DNA of 35,410 nt from Parcubacteria group bacterium GW2011_GWA2_47_26 (GTDB taxonomy: Bacteria; Patescibacteriota; Patescibacteriia; GWA2-47-26): contig LCOG01000010.1 in assembly GCA_001001705.1 (NCBI GenBank), forward strand, positions 1 through 35,410, read 5' to 3'. The notes under the pieces are model-generated. The model was not told where the DNA came from. It did no database searches and worked only from the letters and a program-made list of their open reading frames with translations. This document shows positions 10,283-18,411 of this stretch, piece by piece (the first letter of the stretch is position 1; every line of letters begins with the position of its first letter). The position numbers were made by a program, and so were the translations under genes.

Positions 10283-11272
10283 CTAAATTTTCTCAACTAC
10301 CCGCAATTTTGCGCTTCTTGTTTGGGAATTTACTCTAATCTCCTCCTGCGTCGGCACAAGCGGTTTTTTAGTTAATAATTTCATTTTTACATCGGTCCAA
10401 TCTTTAAAAAACTGCTTAACAATCCTGTCCTCAAGCGAGTGAAAGCCTAGAACGGCAAACCGTCCTCCACTCTGCAATACCTCAAGCGCTTGCGGCAATG
10501 TCTCTTGCAATGCATTAAGTTCATCATTAACAGCAATGCGCAAAGCCTGAAATGTTTTTGTAGCAGGATGAATACCGCCGATCCATGGCACTCTCTGCCA
10601 AACGCTGTCATTCTGAGCCCGTGGCGAAGAATCCCGTCCTTTCTTAATATAGCGAGATCCTTCGCTACGCTCAGGATGACGCTTACGCGCCAGTTTTTCT
10701 CGGTAAGCCATAAGTATAATTTCTACAAGCTGTTTTGTCGTCACAATCGGTCTAGTCTTCCTCCCCGCAACAATCTTATTAGCAATCTCGCGCGCGAGCC
10801 CCTCCTCACCATATTCCTCCAGCAGTTCAGTCAATTGCTGCTGATTCCAACCATTTACAATCTCTGCCGCGCGAATCCCAGTTTTTGGATTAAAACGCAT
10901 ATCCAGCACTTCATCCTTCATAAAGCTAAACCCGCGTTCCCTCTCTAGTGTCGATGTAGAAAACCCTAGATCCAAAAGAATTCCATGCACTGGTCCAAAT
11001 TTATTCTCTTTAACAATTGCTGCCAAATCTCGGAAATTTGCATTCACTGTGATCAACCGCTCACCATATCTAGACGCTGGACGCTGGACGCTGGACGCTT
11101 CCAAAGCCTCTGAATCCGCATCTATCCCGAGCAACCGTCCATTTGGTGCAGTATGTGCTAAAATAGCCTTCGCATGCCCCCCATCCCCTAACGTGCAATC
11201 AATAAAATTCTGATCAGCTTTAGGGTCAAGAAACGTCAGTATCTCGTTGACCATTACGGGAATATGCGGCAT
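10283..11272 (-). CDS. rsmH: 16S rRNA (cytosine(1402)-N(4))-methyltransferase RsmH/MraW
   Basis: HIPVMVNEILTFL, DCTLGDGGHAKAIL, GILLDLGFSTSTL, GRFAVLGFHSLEDRIVKQFF. Confidence 0.97.
   Translation of the reverse strand: MPHIPVMVNEILTFLDPKADQNFIDCTLGDGGHAKAILAHTAPNGRLLGIDADSEALEASSVQRPASRYGERLITVNANFRDLAAIVKENKFGPVHGILLDLGFSTSTLERERGFSFMKDEVLDMRFNPKTGIRAAEIVNGWNQQQLTELLEEYGEEGLAREIANKIVAGRKTRPIVTTKQLVEIILMAYREKLARKRHPERSEGSRYIKKGRDSSPRAQNDSVWQRVPWIGGIHPATKTFQALRIAVNDELNALQETLPQALEVLQSGGRFAVLGFHSLEDRIVKQFFKDWTDVKMKLLTKKPLVPTQEEIRVNSQTRSAKLRVVEKI
10617..10680. repeat. gtcattctgagcccgtggcgaagaatccc...cgctcaggatgac repeat inserted in rsmH
   Basis: Encodes RHPERSEGSRYIKKGRDSSPRAQND in frame. Confidence 0.88.
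11073..11099. repeat. heptanucleotide tandem repeat (gacgctg)x~4 within rsmH
   Basis: Direct reading of gacgctggacgctggacgctggacgctt. Confidence 0.95.
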
Positions 11273-11291
11273 ATTTTTTTCTTATCCTCGG

Positions 11292-11446
11292 GTTGTTGCG
11301 TGGTGATAGTTGCGGTAAAAGTGTCGCGGAGGCCTTGCGGGCATGGTTTCCGCCAAAGGCGGAAGAGCAAGGCCGAGCGCAAGCAGCGGCTCACTCGCTG
11401 GGCGAGCCGACTGCGGCTTTTACGCAATCTATCACCACGCAACAAC
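11292..11446 (-). other. structured element A: candidate three-way-junction RNA or palindromic element in mraZ-rsmH intergenic region
   Basis: 18-bp perfect terminal stem gttgttgcgtggtgatag/ctatcaccacgcaacaac; internal fold and core shared with element B. Confidence 0.7.
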
Positions 11447-11452
11447 TGCCCC

Positions 11453-11893
11453 CTAAATTCCGTATTCCTTTAACTGCTCTGCTGTTTGACTAATATCTTC
11501 AGCCTCGCGCGCATGGTGTGTCTCCCATCGCCCTTTATCCCATACCTCTAACCGGCTGCCAGTTCCAACCACCACAACTTCTTTTTTCAATTGTGCATGC
11601 GCCGCAAGATACTCCGGCACCAGCACTCGCCCCAGCTGATCAAGTTCCGCTTCTACCGCCCCAGAAAAAATAAAGCGCGCCAGTGACCGGGCGCTTGCTT
11701 GAGTAAGAGGCAACTTGCTTATCTTATCCGCCAATTCTGTCCAGGTATTCTGTGGATACACAAAAAGGCAAGATTCAAATCCGCGCGCAATTACAACGGT
11801 TTTTCCCAACATATCGCGAAGACGCGCCGGAAGAGGAATCCGTCTTTTAGCATCCATGGTGTGTTGATAATTTCCCATCAACATAGCCTCCAC
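11453..11893 (-). CDS. mraZ: transcriptional regulator MraZ
   Basis: MGNYQHTMDAKRRIPLPARLRDML; position upstream of rsmH. Confidence 0.95.
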   Translation of the reverse strand: MEAMLMGNYQHTMDAKRRIPLPARLRDMLGKTVVIARGFESCLFVYPQNTWTELADKISKLPLTQASARSLARFIFSGAVEAELDQLGRVLVPEYLAAHAQLKKEVVVVGTGSRLEVWDKGRWETHHAREAEDISQTAEQLKEYGI

Positions 11894-11935
11894 TAAACTA
11901 ACTTTTATTTTCAGTACTCATTCCTCCTTCCCCGT

Positions 11936-12092
11936 AGGATAAATTTCGGCGGCTCGCAGCAAAAATGTTGCGGAATCCGAGCGGGCATGGTGCCCCGACC
12001 GCTGTCGGGGCGAGCGAGGATGAGCACAAGCACCGGTTTCCCCGCTGGGGAAACCGAGTGCGGTTTTTGCGCGAGTTGCCGATATTTATCCT
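11936..12092 (-). other. structured element B: candidate three-way-junction RNA or palindromic element in mraZ leader
   Basis: Terminal stem aggataaatttcggc/gccgatatttatcct; same core as element A. Confidence 0.7.
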
Positions 12093-12098
12093 ATTTAT

Positions 12099-12153
12099 CC
12101 ACAATGTTATCCACTTCTTTCCACTTTTGTTTGCGTGTACCTCTATTATAGCA
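12099..12153 (-). promoter_or_regulatory. mraZ promoter (extended -10 TGCTATAAT at 12145-12153) with GTGG repeats (candidate MraZ boxes)
   Basis: Minus strand: TGCTATAAT then AAAGTGGAAAGAAGTGGATAACATTGTGGATAA. Confidence 0.6.
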
Positions 12154-12352
12154 GAAAATTTACCACTAATCAAACCTGTCAAATAACCAAAAAATGCCTG
12201 AAAATATAAAGAAATTACTAAAATACCGCTTAATCCGCCAATATAGTGTGGATAAAAGCTGTTTCACAACACCAACTAGCGTAAAAAGCCCAAAACCTTT
12301 CCAACTTGACAACTTTTCTATCTAGTATTAATGTATTAACACGTGGTCATTC

Positions 12353-12685
12353 ATGAAACATACCATCGGTTTCAAGAACAATATGCATAAAAAACGAGAA
12401 TATCATTGGGAAAACAAAGAAACCAAAGAACTTTTTGAGGCAATCATGCAATTAAAAAATATTGACGAAGCACACCGCTTCTTCCGCGATCTCTGCACTT
12501 TGGAAGAGATAGACGAAATGGCGAGACGCTGGCAAGTTGCCATGATGCTGGCCAAAAATCGTCCTTACCGCAAAATAGCGCAGGAGGTCTCCGTCAGCAC
12601 ATCAACCGTAACCCGCGTCTCACACTGGATCAATCAAGGCATGGGCGGGTATAAACTTATATTGCAAAGACTAAAACTGCTGTAA
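12353..12685 (+). CDS. YerC/YecD family TrpR-related transcriptional regulator (start possibly at 12383)
   Basis: LFEAIMQLKNIDEAHRFFRDLCTLEEIDEMARRWQVAMML...RKIAQEVSVSTSTVTRV. Confidence 0.9.
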   Translation: MKHTIGFKNNMHKKREYHWENKETKELFEAIMQLKNIDEAHRFFRDLCTLEEIDEMARRWQVAMMLAKNRPYRKIAQEVSVSTSTVTRVSHWINQGMGGYKLILQRLKLL

Positions 12686-12728
12686 GAGGTCATCTAAAAA
12701 CTCCAAGGCCGGATTTTTCTGGCATGTG

Positions 12729-13406
12729 CTATTTGAAAATCTCCTTTTTTAACTTCCATGCCTCCGCAATAAAAAAGTCTTTCCACTCGCGATGGTCAAG
12801 CGGTTTAAGCATGCGGGAAAAATCGGATGACTCGGAGGCCATTAAAAATCGAGATCCAATTTGCACCGAGTCAATGTGCCAATCAAATTTTGTCTTTGCA
12901 AGAACTATGAGCTTGGGGATGGAGTAGTGATACTTTTGAATGATGAAATATAGATCAATAAAGTCACGCGCTCGCGGTTTAATCGCGACTGTGTGCACTT
13001 TGTTAACGGCGATGTTAAGCACGCTATCAACATCTATATTTTTGTAATACATTCCCTTTTCAATACGCCCAAAATGATAATAATTGAAATCCACCTTTAG
13101 TAATTCTTTGCTGGGAAAAGTGAGTTGAAAACTATGCAAACCAAGAAATTGGTGGTAGTCAATGTGAGTTAGCTTTAACGCGGTCTCCACTTTTTTAATA
13201 AAGGTGCGTGTTGAGGGTAAATGAATTTCTTTTTCTGAAAAAAGGTCAACATCTTCAGAAAGACGGTGCTGCAGGTAAAATGCGGAAAGCGGTGTGCCGC
13301 CCGTAAAATAAAAATTCTTGCAAAAATAGGGTTATTTGGATACCATATCAAGCAGTTGTGTCTGCTCCGCGGTCAGGATTGGAAGATTCTCTTTTTGTTT
13401 GGCCAT
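12729..13406 (-). pseudogene. AbiEii/AbiGii-like nucleotidyltransferase toxin, interrupted by in-frame TAA at 13332-13334
   Basis: Extending the 12729-13190 ORF upstream in frame gives KNFYFTGGTPLSAFYLQHRLSEDVDLFSEKEIHLPSTRTFIKKVETAL; further upstream MAKQKENLPILTAEQTQLLDMVSK* PYFC... Confidence 0.75.
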
Positions 13407-13640
13407 AGCAAAAATTCAAGGTAACGGCGGGTTGGTTCATCCATAAAAAGTTTGTCCCAATACTTCCGCACCTTTTTTTCATTTAACTTTTTTCATTTGT
13501 TTTTCGTCAACTGACCAGTTGTACATACCCCTAAAGTGTAGCACATTTTGGGGAATTTTTCAAATAAAAAAATCACCTTGCCTGTCGCATCTTTCTATGA
13601 TACGCCACGGCAAAAGGGCAAAAGGGAAGGTTTCTCTTTT

Positions 13641-14243
13641 TTACCTTTTAATATAAAAGTAAACCGGCGGCGACCGCTTTGAAAAACGAAAAATCTCGGC
13701 TTTCCAGCCGGGGATTGAAAAAGCGCGCGAAATAATGCGCGTACCCGGCTGCAACTCCTTTTCAAATTTCGGCTTCAGATGCTCCATAGCCTTGGGCATA
13801 AGATAGCAAAAAACCACATCAGCATCAGATAAATCTTGTTTCAAATAATTGGCACGAACAAATCGGGCATTGTAGCGCGGGAGCTTGCCTGCCCCGCACC
13901 AATCTCTGCTCTGGTGCGCTTCGTCTCCCGCATGACGGCACATGAAGTGCCGCGCTACATTATACGCAAGCATCTTTGACCACCACACCATCGGCAATGA
14001 TTTTTCATATCCCACTGCCTTTGCTCCCAGCCTTGCCGCGGCACGGACTATGCGCCCATCTCCGCTCCCCAAATCATACACCATTTCCCCGGGCTTTATC
14101 GCAACCAGATTTATCATTCGCTTAAGATCACGACGCCCAGTCGGAACAAAAGGCGCCTCGGACCAAAGGGTGCCAAGCATTGAGCCATAAAACAGTGCGA
14201 GGATCAGTGTAACAAAAAAGAGAAGAAGTAAAACAAGAATCAT
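13641..14243 (-). CDS. class I SAM-dependent methyltransferase, membrane-anchored N-terminus
   Basis: VYDLGSGDGRIVRAAARLGAKAVGYE; N-terminal TM segment. Confidence 0.8.
   Translation of the reverse strand: MILVLLLLFFVTLILALFYGSMLGTLWSEAPFVPTGRRDLKRMINLVAIKPGEMVYDLGSGDGRIVRAAARLGAKAVGYEKSLPMVWWSKMLAYNVARHFMCRHAGDEAHQSRDWCGAGKLPRYNARFVRANYLKQDLSDADVVFCYLMPKAMEHLKPKFEKELQPGTRIISRAFSIPGWKAEIFRFSKRSPPVYFYIKR
13871..13959. repeat. composite palindromic element inserted in methyltransferase CDS
   Basis: 10-bp terminal inverted repeat tgtagcgcgg/ccgcgctaca, nested gcgggag/ctcccgc, gcacc/ggtgc and ggcac/gtgcc hairpins; encodes CRHAGDEAHQSRDWCGAGKLPRYN. Confidence 0.8.
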
Positions 14244-14248
14244 AATTC

Positions 14249-16777
14249 CTACAATCCCCTCTCTCCCATGATCGGCCCTGCTGTTCTTTCCGTCTCTCCT
14301 AGTCGCGTTCTTTCCAAAATTTCCGCCTCCACAATCGTCCGATCCCGGCCATACTTAAGCCGAGAAAGCTGTTTCACTGCTTCAGCAATACGCGGATCGC
14401 CCTTAATCGGCGGATAAGTATGCATGTTGAACGGCTTTGTCGCTTGATTGTCCACTAATAATTTTAAGTAGGCCGTGAATTTTTCCACGTTAATCATGTC
14501 ATACTCATTAAAGACCGGGGCGAACTCTTTAGCCATTACCTCTGCATCTTCAACACCAATCCGGAAACTGACCTCTGTCCCGGCGTTCCCCAGCACGGCA
14601 TCGCGAATCTTAGTATCTTGACCAGTAACTAGTTGGCCCATATACTGGTGCGCAATAATAAGATTCAAGCGATATTTTCTCGCCTCTGATAAAATTGTCG
14701 CAATTGAATCAGTAATAAAGTTTTGAAATTCATCAATATAGAGATAGAAATCATGACGCTCTTCCTCTGGAAGATCTGCGCGGCCAAGCGCCGCCATTTG
14801 CAATTTAGATACAACAATCAAACCCAGCAAATTGGAATTAACCTCGCCAACCCGTCCTTTAGCCAAATTAACCAGCAAAACTTTTTTCTTGTCCATAACT
14901 TCGCGGATATCAAAACCCGAAGCCTGCTGGCCAATAATATTGCGCATCATGTTATTTTCAACAAATCGCCCAACTTTTGAGATCAAATACCCCAACATTT
15001 CCGATTTGTGAAAATCCGAAGTCTTGGCCATCTCTTTTTCCCAAAAAGCGCGAACCATCGGATCCTTGAGCTTGGCGACCCAATATTTTTGATAATCCGG
15101 ATCGGAAAACATGCGCGGAATTTCGGCAATCGTGCCGGTCTCATTCGGATCAGACATCAAAGTCAGCATGACATTGCGCATGTTATGCTCAAATATCGGC
15201 CCGATCATCTCTGGCGGAAAAAGTTTGTAAAAAATCGCGATCATTTCTTGGACAGCAAAATCCTTTTGCTCCTCGCGTTTTGCCTCCAGCATATTCAGTC
15301 CGACCGGCCGCTCAATATCCGAAGGGTCAAAAACAATCACATCGTCAATTCTTTCTTTTGGAATAGCGGCCAAAATATGGTCAATGAGATCGCCATGCGG
15401 ATCAACAACGCAAACACCCTCGCCATTTTTAATATCCTGAATAGCCATATTTTCAATCAGCACGGATTTACCGACCCCGGACTTACCAATAATATAAACG
15501 TGGCGGCGGCGATCCTCTTGTTTTATGTGAATCATAGTATCAAGGCCGCGATAGCGATTATAACCCAGTGTCAATCCTTCTTTTGGAATATTAACTGGCG
15601 CCGGCGCCTTGCGCGCAAGAAGCCACCGGATATTCGGAGTTTCGGTTGTCGGCAAAGGCAAATGCCACAAACTGGCCATCTCCTCGGAACCGACAGTTAA
15701 TTTGCGTTTCTCGCGAAAAGCGCGGTAAATAAAATCGCGAATCATAAAACGGGTAATCCAGGGATAGGATTTTGCCAAGCTATTTCCAAACTCATAAAGA
15801 CTGTATTGGGTAAAAGCATTCATGATATTTTTCAAATATTCATGCGCTTTTTCTTGAGTAGAGGAGGCGGCAATAACGCGGATATTAACATCCACGCCGG
15901 CTTTTGAGGCTTTTTCCTGAATTCCTTTTTGCATTTCCTGCTCCATGGGCGACAAAAATCGTTTGGAAGCCTCCTCCGGCGGCATTCCCTTTGGCCCATG
16001 TTTGGGTTTTAATACTTTCCAAATCTTCCAAGAAGAAGCCGAGCCGACAGCCTCGCCAACAGTCTTGCCTTTTTGCATCTCAATTGCCACTTTTGCCCCA
16101 AAATGTCTCCAGCCCTTTTTTGCCGAACGCACTATATACTGAACAACTACACCATCATTTTTCTCAATCGTGGAAAACGCGATAGTTAAAGCATCCAAGG
16201 GATCGGCCTCAAGTTTGCGATAACTTTTAAGCGGCAAAAATTGTTGCCTCTTAAAAGTTAAATAACCGCCGACAATGTGGCCTTGTGGAGTAAAAATATT
16301 GTAATCCTCGGTTTCTTCAATTTGGGCGTTAGAATAAAGCGCGTGCAATTGTTCTGTTATATAAGTTTTGTATTTCGGCGGAAGAGCAACATAAAAAGAA
16401 ACTAGCCCCTTATCCGCAACAATCTCAAATGAAAAAATATCGTTGTGCCCCAAAAGCCAAGTCAACATCCCCCACTGCGGCCGCAGACCTCCGATTGCGG
16501 CGAAAAGCTTTTCTCCCACGGCAATATCTTCTTGTATCTCCTGCAAAGTTTTGGCGCGTTCAGTCTCGCCTTTCTTTTCCGCCGCCTCTTTAGGAAGAGT
16601 AATCAGCAAAATCGTCTTTTTTACGCCAACAACCTTTTTATACCAGCGTTTAAGCAAAACCCGCGCTACCAAAAGAGCAACCAAAATCCCGCCGTAAAAA
16701 CCAATTAGGATTCCGGCCGTAATTAAATCCGAAGAAGGTATTTCCGGAGGCGAGATATTTAAAGCAAGTTGAAACAT
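14249..16777 (-). CDS. VirD4/TraD-like type IV secretion/conjugation ATPase (CPR type)
   Basis: Walker A IIGKSGVGKSVLI, VVDPHGDLIDHIL, Walker B-like FYLYIDEFQNF, LIIAHQYMGQL. Confidence 0.88.
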   Translation of the reverse strand: MFQLALNISPPEIPSSDLITAGILIGFYGGILVALLVARVLLKRWYKKVVGVKKTILLITLPKEAAEKKGETERAKTLQEIQEDIAVGEKLFAAIGGLRPQWGMLTWLLGHNDIFSFEIVADKGLVSFYVALPPKYKTYITEQLHALYSNAQIEETEDYNIFTPQGHIVGGYLTFKRQQFLPLKSYRKLEADPLDALTIAFSTIEKNDGVVVQYIVRSAKKGWRHFGAKVAIEMQKGKTVGEAVGSASSWKIWKVLKPKHGPKGMPPEEASKRFLSPMEQEMQKGIQEKASKAGVDVNIRVIAASSTQEKAHEYLKNIMNAFTQYSLYEFGNSLAKSYPWITRFMIRDFIYRAFREKRKLTVGSEEMASLWHLPLPTTETPNIRWLLARKAPAPVNIPKEGLTLGYNRYRGLDTMIHIKQEDRRRHVYIIGKSGVGKSVLIENMAIQDIKNGEGVCVVDPHGDLIDHILAAIPKERIDDVIVFDPSDIERPVGLNMLEAKREEQKDFAVQEMIAIFYKLFPPEMIGPIFEHNMRNVMLTLMSDPNETGTIAEIPRMFSDPDYQKYWVAKLKDPMVRAFWEKEMAKTSDFHKSEMLGYLISKVGRFVENNMMRNIIGQQASGFDIREVMDKKKVLLVNLAKGRVGEVNSNLLGLIVVSKLQMAALGRADLPEEERHDFYLYIDEFQNFITDSIATILSEARKYRLNLIIAHQYMGQLVTGQDTKIRDAVLGNAGTEVSFRIGVEDAEVMAKEFAPVFNEYDMINVEKFTAYLKLLVDNQATKPFNMHTYPPIKGDPRIAEAVKQLSRLKYGRDRTIVEAEILERTRLGETERTAGPIMGERGL

Positions 16778-16795
16778 AATATCATGGTCGCGTAT

Positions 16796-16829
16796 GTGGC
16801 TAGGTCACAAAGCTTTGTGACCTAGCCAC
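16796..16829. repeat. perfect 34-nt palindrome GTGGCTAGGTCACAAAG/CTTTGTGACCTAGCCAC
   Basis: Direct reading; related copy at 1961-1995. Confidence 0.9.
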
Positions 16830-16832
16830 ATT

Positions 16833-17306
16833 TTATGAACCCTTCTTCTCCTTTTCCTGCTCTGACAAAAAGAGTATCCTCTGCGTTTTAATAGCCGCTT
16901 CCTGTTCAATAAAAAATCTATTCACACCCGGCACCATTTTTAGCCAATTGATAATCAGTTTTAGAATCTTTTGAGCTTTAACTTTTGCTTGCTTCATCAT
17001 CTCGCGAATACTGCTCGCGACCTCCTCGCCTTTTGCTTTAAACTTCGGTTTTAACTCTGGGGGCAATTCGGCATAAACTGTATCCAAATCTTCAGCAAGG
17101 ATAGATTCAATTTGCTGCAATATCGGCTCTTTAATGGAAACTGCCGCAGGCGCCGGAGTCTGCGGCGCCAGTGCTGGTTTTTCAGGCATCTCTTTAGATG
17201 GCCGGGACGGTTTTTCAGGCATCTCTAATACCGGCGCCTCTTTAGGTGCTTCGGGCACTTTCTCAATCTCGGCCGGACTTGCCGGTAACTTTTCCTCGTT
17301 TGGCAT
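16833..17306 (-). CDS. hypothetical protein with Pro/Glu-rich N-terminus
   Basis: ORF 157 aa adjoining the ATPase gene. Confidence 0.65.
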   Translation of the reverse strand: MPNEEKLPASPAEIEKVPEAPKEAPVLEMPEKPSRPSKEMPEKPALAPQTPAPAAVSIKEPILQQIESILAEDLDTVYAELPPELKPKFKAKGEEVASSIREMMKQAKVKAQKILKLIINWLKMVPGVNRFFIEQEAAIKTQRILFLSEQEKEKKGS

Positions 17307-17315
17307 ATACTTTAC

Positions 17316-17346
17316 ATTATAGCATAGAACTCGGATATGCTATAAT
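17316..17346. promoter_or_regulatory. divergent extended -10 promoters, both TATGCTATAAT
   Basis: attatagcata-gaactcgga-tatgctataat inverted pair between divergent genes. Confidence 0.65.
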
Positions 17347-17362
17347 GGAACTGTTGCCGAAT

Positions 17363-17434
17363 GTCATCCTGAGCGCAGCGAAGGATCCCGAGCATCTAGA
17401 ACATAACGGGATTCTTCACTTCGTTCAGAATGAC
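17363..17434. repeat. gtcatcctgagcgcagcgaaggatccc...cgttcagaatgac repeat
   Basis: Family match to 3234, 9452 and 10617 copies. Confidence 0.85.
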
Positions 17435-18407
17435 AATGGAAAAAAAATACATTTTGCAACAGTCCTATAATAACAATATGACTCCAACAACTATTCACAC
17501 TGTTGAAAATAAAAAATATAAATGGGTAAATGTTGTGCGCACCGGAGAAGAGGAGCTCCAATATCTGGAGAAAGCCTACGGCTTCCACCCCCTTGATCTA
17601 AAGGATTGCCTGCCACCGCTTCAGAGGCCCAAAGTAGTGCCGCGCCAAAACTATCTTTTTGCAATCTTTGTTTTTCCTGTATTTAATGGCCATTCACGCG
17701 AGATTGAACAGCATGAAGTTGACTTCTTCATCATGAAAGACCGTGTTATCACCGTTCATGATAACACCTTCGTTGATCTCAAAAATTTTTTCCAACTCAT
17801 GGAATTAAAACCCGATTACAAGCATGAAATTATGCGCTCACCCGCGCATTTTGTCTCCCAAATTCTCGATGAGCTATTTGATGCTTGCTTCCCCATGCTC
17901 TTTCATGTCTCAAACGATATAGATACTTTACGCGCGCAAGTCTTGCATGGCTACAGCCGCAAAACTGTTCATGAAATTCTGCGCTTAAAAAACAATGTCG
18001 CAGCTTTTCGCAAAACCATGCAGCCGCATCGCGACCTTTTAAGACGGGTCATGAATCTCCTGCCTAAATATATTAAAATGTCTCCTCTGGACCAGCACTT
18101 TTTTGATCGCCTTGTAGACCACACCAAAGAAATCTGGGACCATTTGGAAACCTACTACAATGCGATTGACGCTGTGCAAGATACCCACACCACTTTACTG
18201 CAATTCCGCCTTAACGAGATTATGAAAACCCTCACGATTTTTTCCATTATCATCCTGTCCCTAACTTTCTTTTCCAATCTATTCATTATAGAGGGAATCT
18301 CTACTCCCATCATTGGCAGTTACTTTGATTGGTGGGCAATTATAGGGCTAATGACCATTGGCACCCTCGCGGCTATCGGTATTTTCAAAAAGAAAAAATG
18401 GCTCTAA
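17430..18407 (+). CDS. CorA-family magnesium transporter (true start probably 17478)
   Basis: CorA-like architecture with two C-terminal TM segments; first codons of the listed ORF overlap a repeat. Confidence 0.85.
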   Translation: MTMEKKYILQQSYNNNMTPTTIHTVENKKYKWVNVVRTGEEELQYLEKAYGFHPLDLKDCLPPLQRPKVVPRQNYLFAIFVFPVFNGHSREIEQHEVDFFIMKDRVITVHDNTFVDLKNFFQLMELKPDYKHEIMRSPAHFVSQILDELFDACFPMLFHVSNDIDTLRAQVLHGYSRKTVHEILRLKNNVAAFRKTMQPHRDLLRRVMNLLPKYIKMSPLDQHFFDRLVDHTKEIWDHLETYYNAIDAVQDTHTTLLQFRLNEIMKTLTIFSIIILSLTFFSNLFIIEGISTPIIGSYFDWWAIIGLMTIGTLAAIGIFKKKKWL

Positions 18408-18411
18408 AATA

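Noticed and set aside
11254-12186. Short ORFs around mraZ (63, 69, 66, 94, 73 aa)
   Set aside because: They translate the structured elements A and B on both strands; similarity between them reflects the nucleotide repeat rather than protein coding.
12095-12255. Chromosomal replication origin
   Set aside because: Only three DnaA-box-like sites, no dnaA/dnaN neighbourhood and two sites explained equally well as MraZ boxes; kept only as a regulatory observation.
13332-13334. Alternative genetic code explaining the in-frame stop in the AbiEii-like gene
   Set aside because: The stop is TAA, not the UGA reassigned in some CPR lineages, and UGA appears to act as a normal stop here (e.g. end of the P-type ATPase gene).
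15008-15700. Plus-strand ORF of 230 aa
   Set aside because: Antisense to the VirD4-like ATPase; no recognisable motif.
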